Shown here one piece after another: positions 63,010 to 64,000 of a stretch of DNA of 64,000 nt. Each line of letters starts with the position of its first letter. Position 1 is the stretch's first letter. The position numbers were made by a program, and so were the translations under genes. This DNA comes from Gordonia araii NBRC 100433. GTDB taxonomy: Bacteria > Actinomycetota > Actinomycetes > Mycobacteriales > Mycobacteriaceae. Below the pieces are notes generated by a model. That model saw only the letters and a list, made by a program, of their open reading frames with translations, did no database searches and had not been told where the DNA came from. Location: positions 124,001 through 188,000 of the forward strand of contig NZ_BAEE01000036.1 of assembly GCF_000241265.1 (NCBI RefSeq), in the 5' to 3' direction.

Positions 63010-63960
63010 TTAACCACCGAGCAGTCGGGACAATTCGACGAGCCAAGGTATGGCGACGGCGAGCGTCGGGACGACGAGGAGTGCGGCCGCGGCGCTGTAG
63101 GCCGCGATCGCTACGCGCGTGGAGTTGGGCGCGGCCAGGCGAGTGATGCGCGTGACCGTCGTCGACCCGCCCGCGGCCAGCGCCCCTGCCGGTGCGGCCG
63201 AGTCCGACACGGCGACAAGCGCGCGCGCCAGCGTGGTGGGGCTGGTGGTGCGCACGGCCTGGTCGTCGGCGAGGGCTTCGGCGAGCAGTTCGACCGAGCC
63301 GAGGGCCGATTCGCTGCGGACGAAGCGCGGGAAAGCCGCCTGCAGCGCGATGAATGCTTCGAGCACCAGGTCGTGACGGGCCCGCAGGTGGGCGCGCTCG
63401 TGTGCCAGCACGGCGCGCAGCTCGTCGTCGGTGAGACGTTCGACGGCGCCGTCGGTGACGACGACGCGGCGCTGGCGCCCGGGCAGGCAGTAGGCGAGCG
63501 GTTTGTCGACGGCGAGTCGGCGGACGTAGCGCGCGCGCAGCGGATGTCCGTCGCCGACGACCGGGTCATCGATCGTGGCGATCAGATCGACGAGCTGGCG
63601 GTGTGCCGCCCGACGGGCACGGGTCCGCACGCCGACGCGGATGGTCGTGACCGCGAGTCGGGCGCCGACGAGCAGGGTGGCTGCCAAGGCGCTGACCGAC
63701 AGCAGCCAGAGCGGCCAGCCGAGGCGTTCGATCTCGGCGGGCACGCTGGTGGTCGGTGTGCCGTCGGGACCGGGGCGCAGCAGGTTCGCGGCGATCGCGA
63801 GCCCCGCACTGAAGGCGGAGAGGATGGCGGCGACGGCGATGGCCTGCCACAGGGTCATCGCGGCGCGGGGAGCGCGCATCGGCCACTGTGCGCGGGACAG
63901 CCACTCCGGCACGGGGCCGACGAGGAGCAGGCACAGGATGCCGAACGCGACCGCGGTCAC
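63010..63960 (-). CDS. BlaR1/MecR1-like M56 membrane metallopeptidase
   Basis: 316 residues from GTG 63960. Four hydrophobic segments (about residues 3-18, 36-60, 84-108 and 278-305) surround a zinc-peptidase domain with HERAH (His187, Glu188, His191), matching HExxH of M56 peptidases. The penicillin-binding sensor domain of staphylococcal BlaR1 is absent, as in the mycobacterial Rv1845c type. In M. tuberculosis the homologue cleaves the repressor BlaI and links beta-lactam and respiration stress to gene control. It lies between gnd and the probable blaI. Confidence 0.88.
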   Translation of the reverse strand: MTAVAFGILCLLLVGPVPEWLSRAQWPMRAPRAAMTLWQAIAVAAILSAFSAGLAIAANLLRPGPDGTPTTSVPAEIERLGWPLWLLSVSALAATLLVGARLAVTTIRVGVRTRARRAAHRQLVDLIATIDDPVVGDGHPLRARYVRRLAVDKPLAYCLPGRQRRVVVTDGAVERLTDDELRAVLAHERAHLRARHDLVLEAFIALQAAFPRFVRSESALGSVELLAEALADDQAVRTTSPTTLARALVAVSDSAAPAGALAAGGSTTVTRITRLAAPNSTRVAIAAYSAAAALLVVPTLAVAIPWLVELSRLLGG

Positions 63961-64000
63961 GTCGGTTCGTTCGGTTTCGCGTTGCGGCCGTGCGACTGCG
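63957..64000 (-). CDS. blaI: Possible 3' end of blaI (partial)
   Basis: A frame from the window edge ends in TGA at 63959-63957, overlapping the M56 GTG by four bases (GTGA). It reads QSHGRNAKPNEPT. Conserved gene order (BlaI upstream of the M56 gene) and the coupled overlap support it, but 14 codons carry no family signature, so this is inference from context. Confidence 0.35.
   Translation of the reverse strand, partial: QSHGRNAKPNEPT

Overview
The window is high-GC actinobacterial DNA, most likely from Gordonia or a close mycolic-acid-producing relative. The evidence is the gene set (mannosyltransferase MptB, an LpqH-type lipoprotein, GarA, SecA2, GuaB1, OpcA, F420/flavin LLM oxidoreductases), frequent GTG starts, TANNNT -10 boxes, and gene orders that match two separate blocks of the Mycobacterium tuberculosis chromosome. 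I recall these as about Rv1445c-Rv1466 (pentose phosphate, heme A, mptB, suf) and about Rv1821-Rv1845c (secA2, pgsA2, gcvH, garA, gcvP, glcB, guaB1, gnd). The genus call rests partly on memory of similar repeats and is not proven.

Layout. 1-5.8 kb: partial proline-rich membrane protein, htpG, a crotonase/BadF-type kinase pair, and a divergent thioesterase-VOC pair that shares a KstR-like operator with the crotonase. 5.8-6.2 kb: cluster of short hairpin-forming repeats. 6.2-11.3 kb: two LLM oxidoreductases around a histidine kinase-response regulator-DUF4097 module. 11.3-14.8 kb: copper operon (copA, His-rich anchored protein, copZ) behind a CsoR-type operator. 14.9-16.5 kb: fatty-acyl-CoA ligase with a perfect terminator. 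16.6-23.1 kb: pentose-phosphate operon tkt-tal-zwf-opcA-pgl, read leftward. 23.3-30.4 kb: ctaB, quinone oxidoreductase, a small conserved protein, ctaA, an ABC-2 exporter and mptB. 30.5-37 kb: sufR-sufBDCSU-sufT. 37-42.3 kb: LpqH-like lipoprotein, SDR epimerase with a KstR-like box, orphan ABC ATPase, polysaccharide pyruvyl transferase, AIM24-like protein, META-domain protein. 42.4-48.6 kb: secA2, pgsA2, gcvH, garA, two MerR regulators, DUF151 protein. 48.6-51.8 kb: tandem glycine riboswitch and gcvP. 51.8-56.7 kb: repeat clusters, a GIY-YIG gene, a membrane-anchored substrate-binding protein, glcB. 56.7-64 kb: conserved protein, two CNNM/CBS membrane proteins, guaB1, gnd, a BlaR-like M56 peptidase and probably the last codons of blaI.

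The genes work in coherent sets: NADPH and pentose supply, heme A synthesis for cytochrome oxidase, Fe-S assembly under SufR, copper export, and glycine/2-oxoglutarate/glyoxylate metabolism (GcvH, GcvP, GarA, GlcB). No rRNA, tRNA, phage, insertion sequence or CRISPR array was seen.

The most unusual content is non-coding. First, a dispersed family of about 45-60 bp elements has constant ends but different self-complementary cores; copies lie in four clusters and near-identical 98-bp copies bracket the GIY-YIG gene. Second, a 22-bp tandem repeat occurs at two sites. Third, the garA leader holds four GCACCG half-sites around a strong -10 box. Fourth, ctaB and ctaA share a near-palindrome at their promoters or starts.
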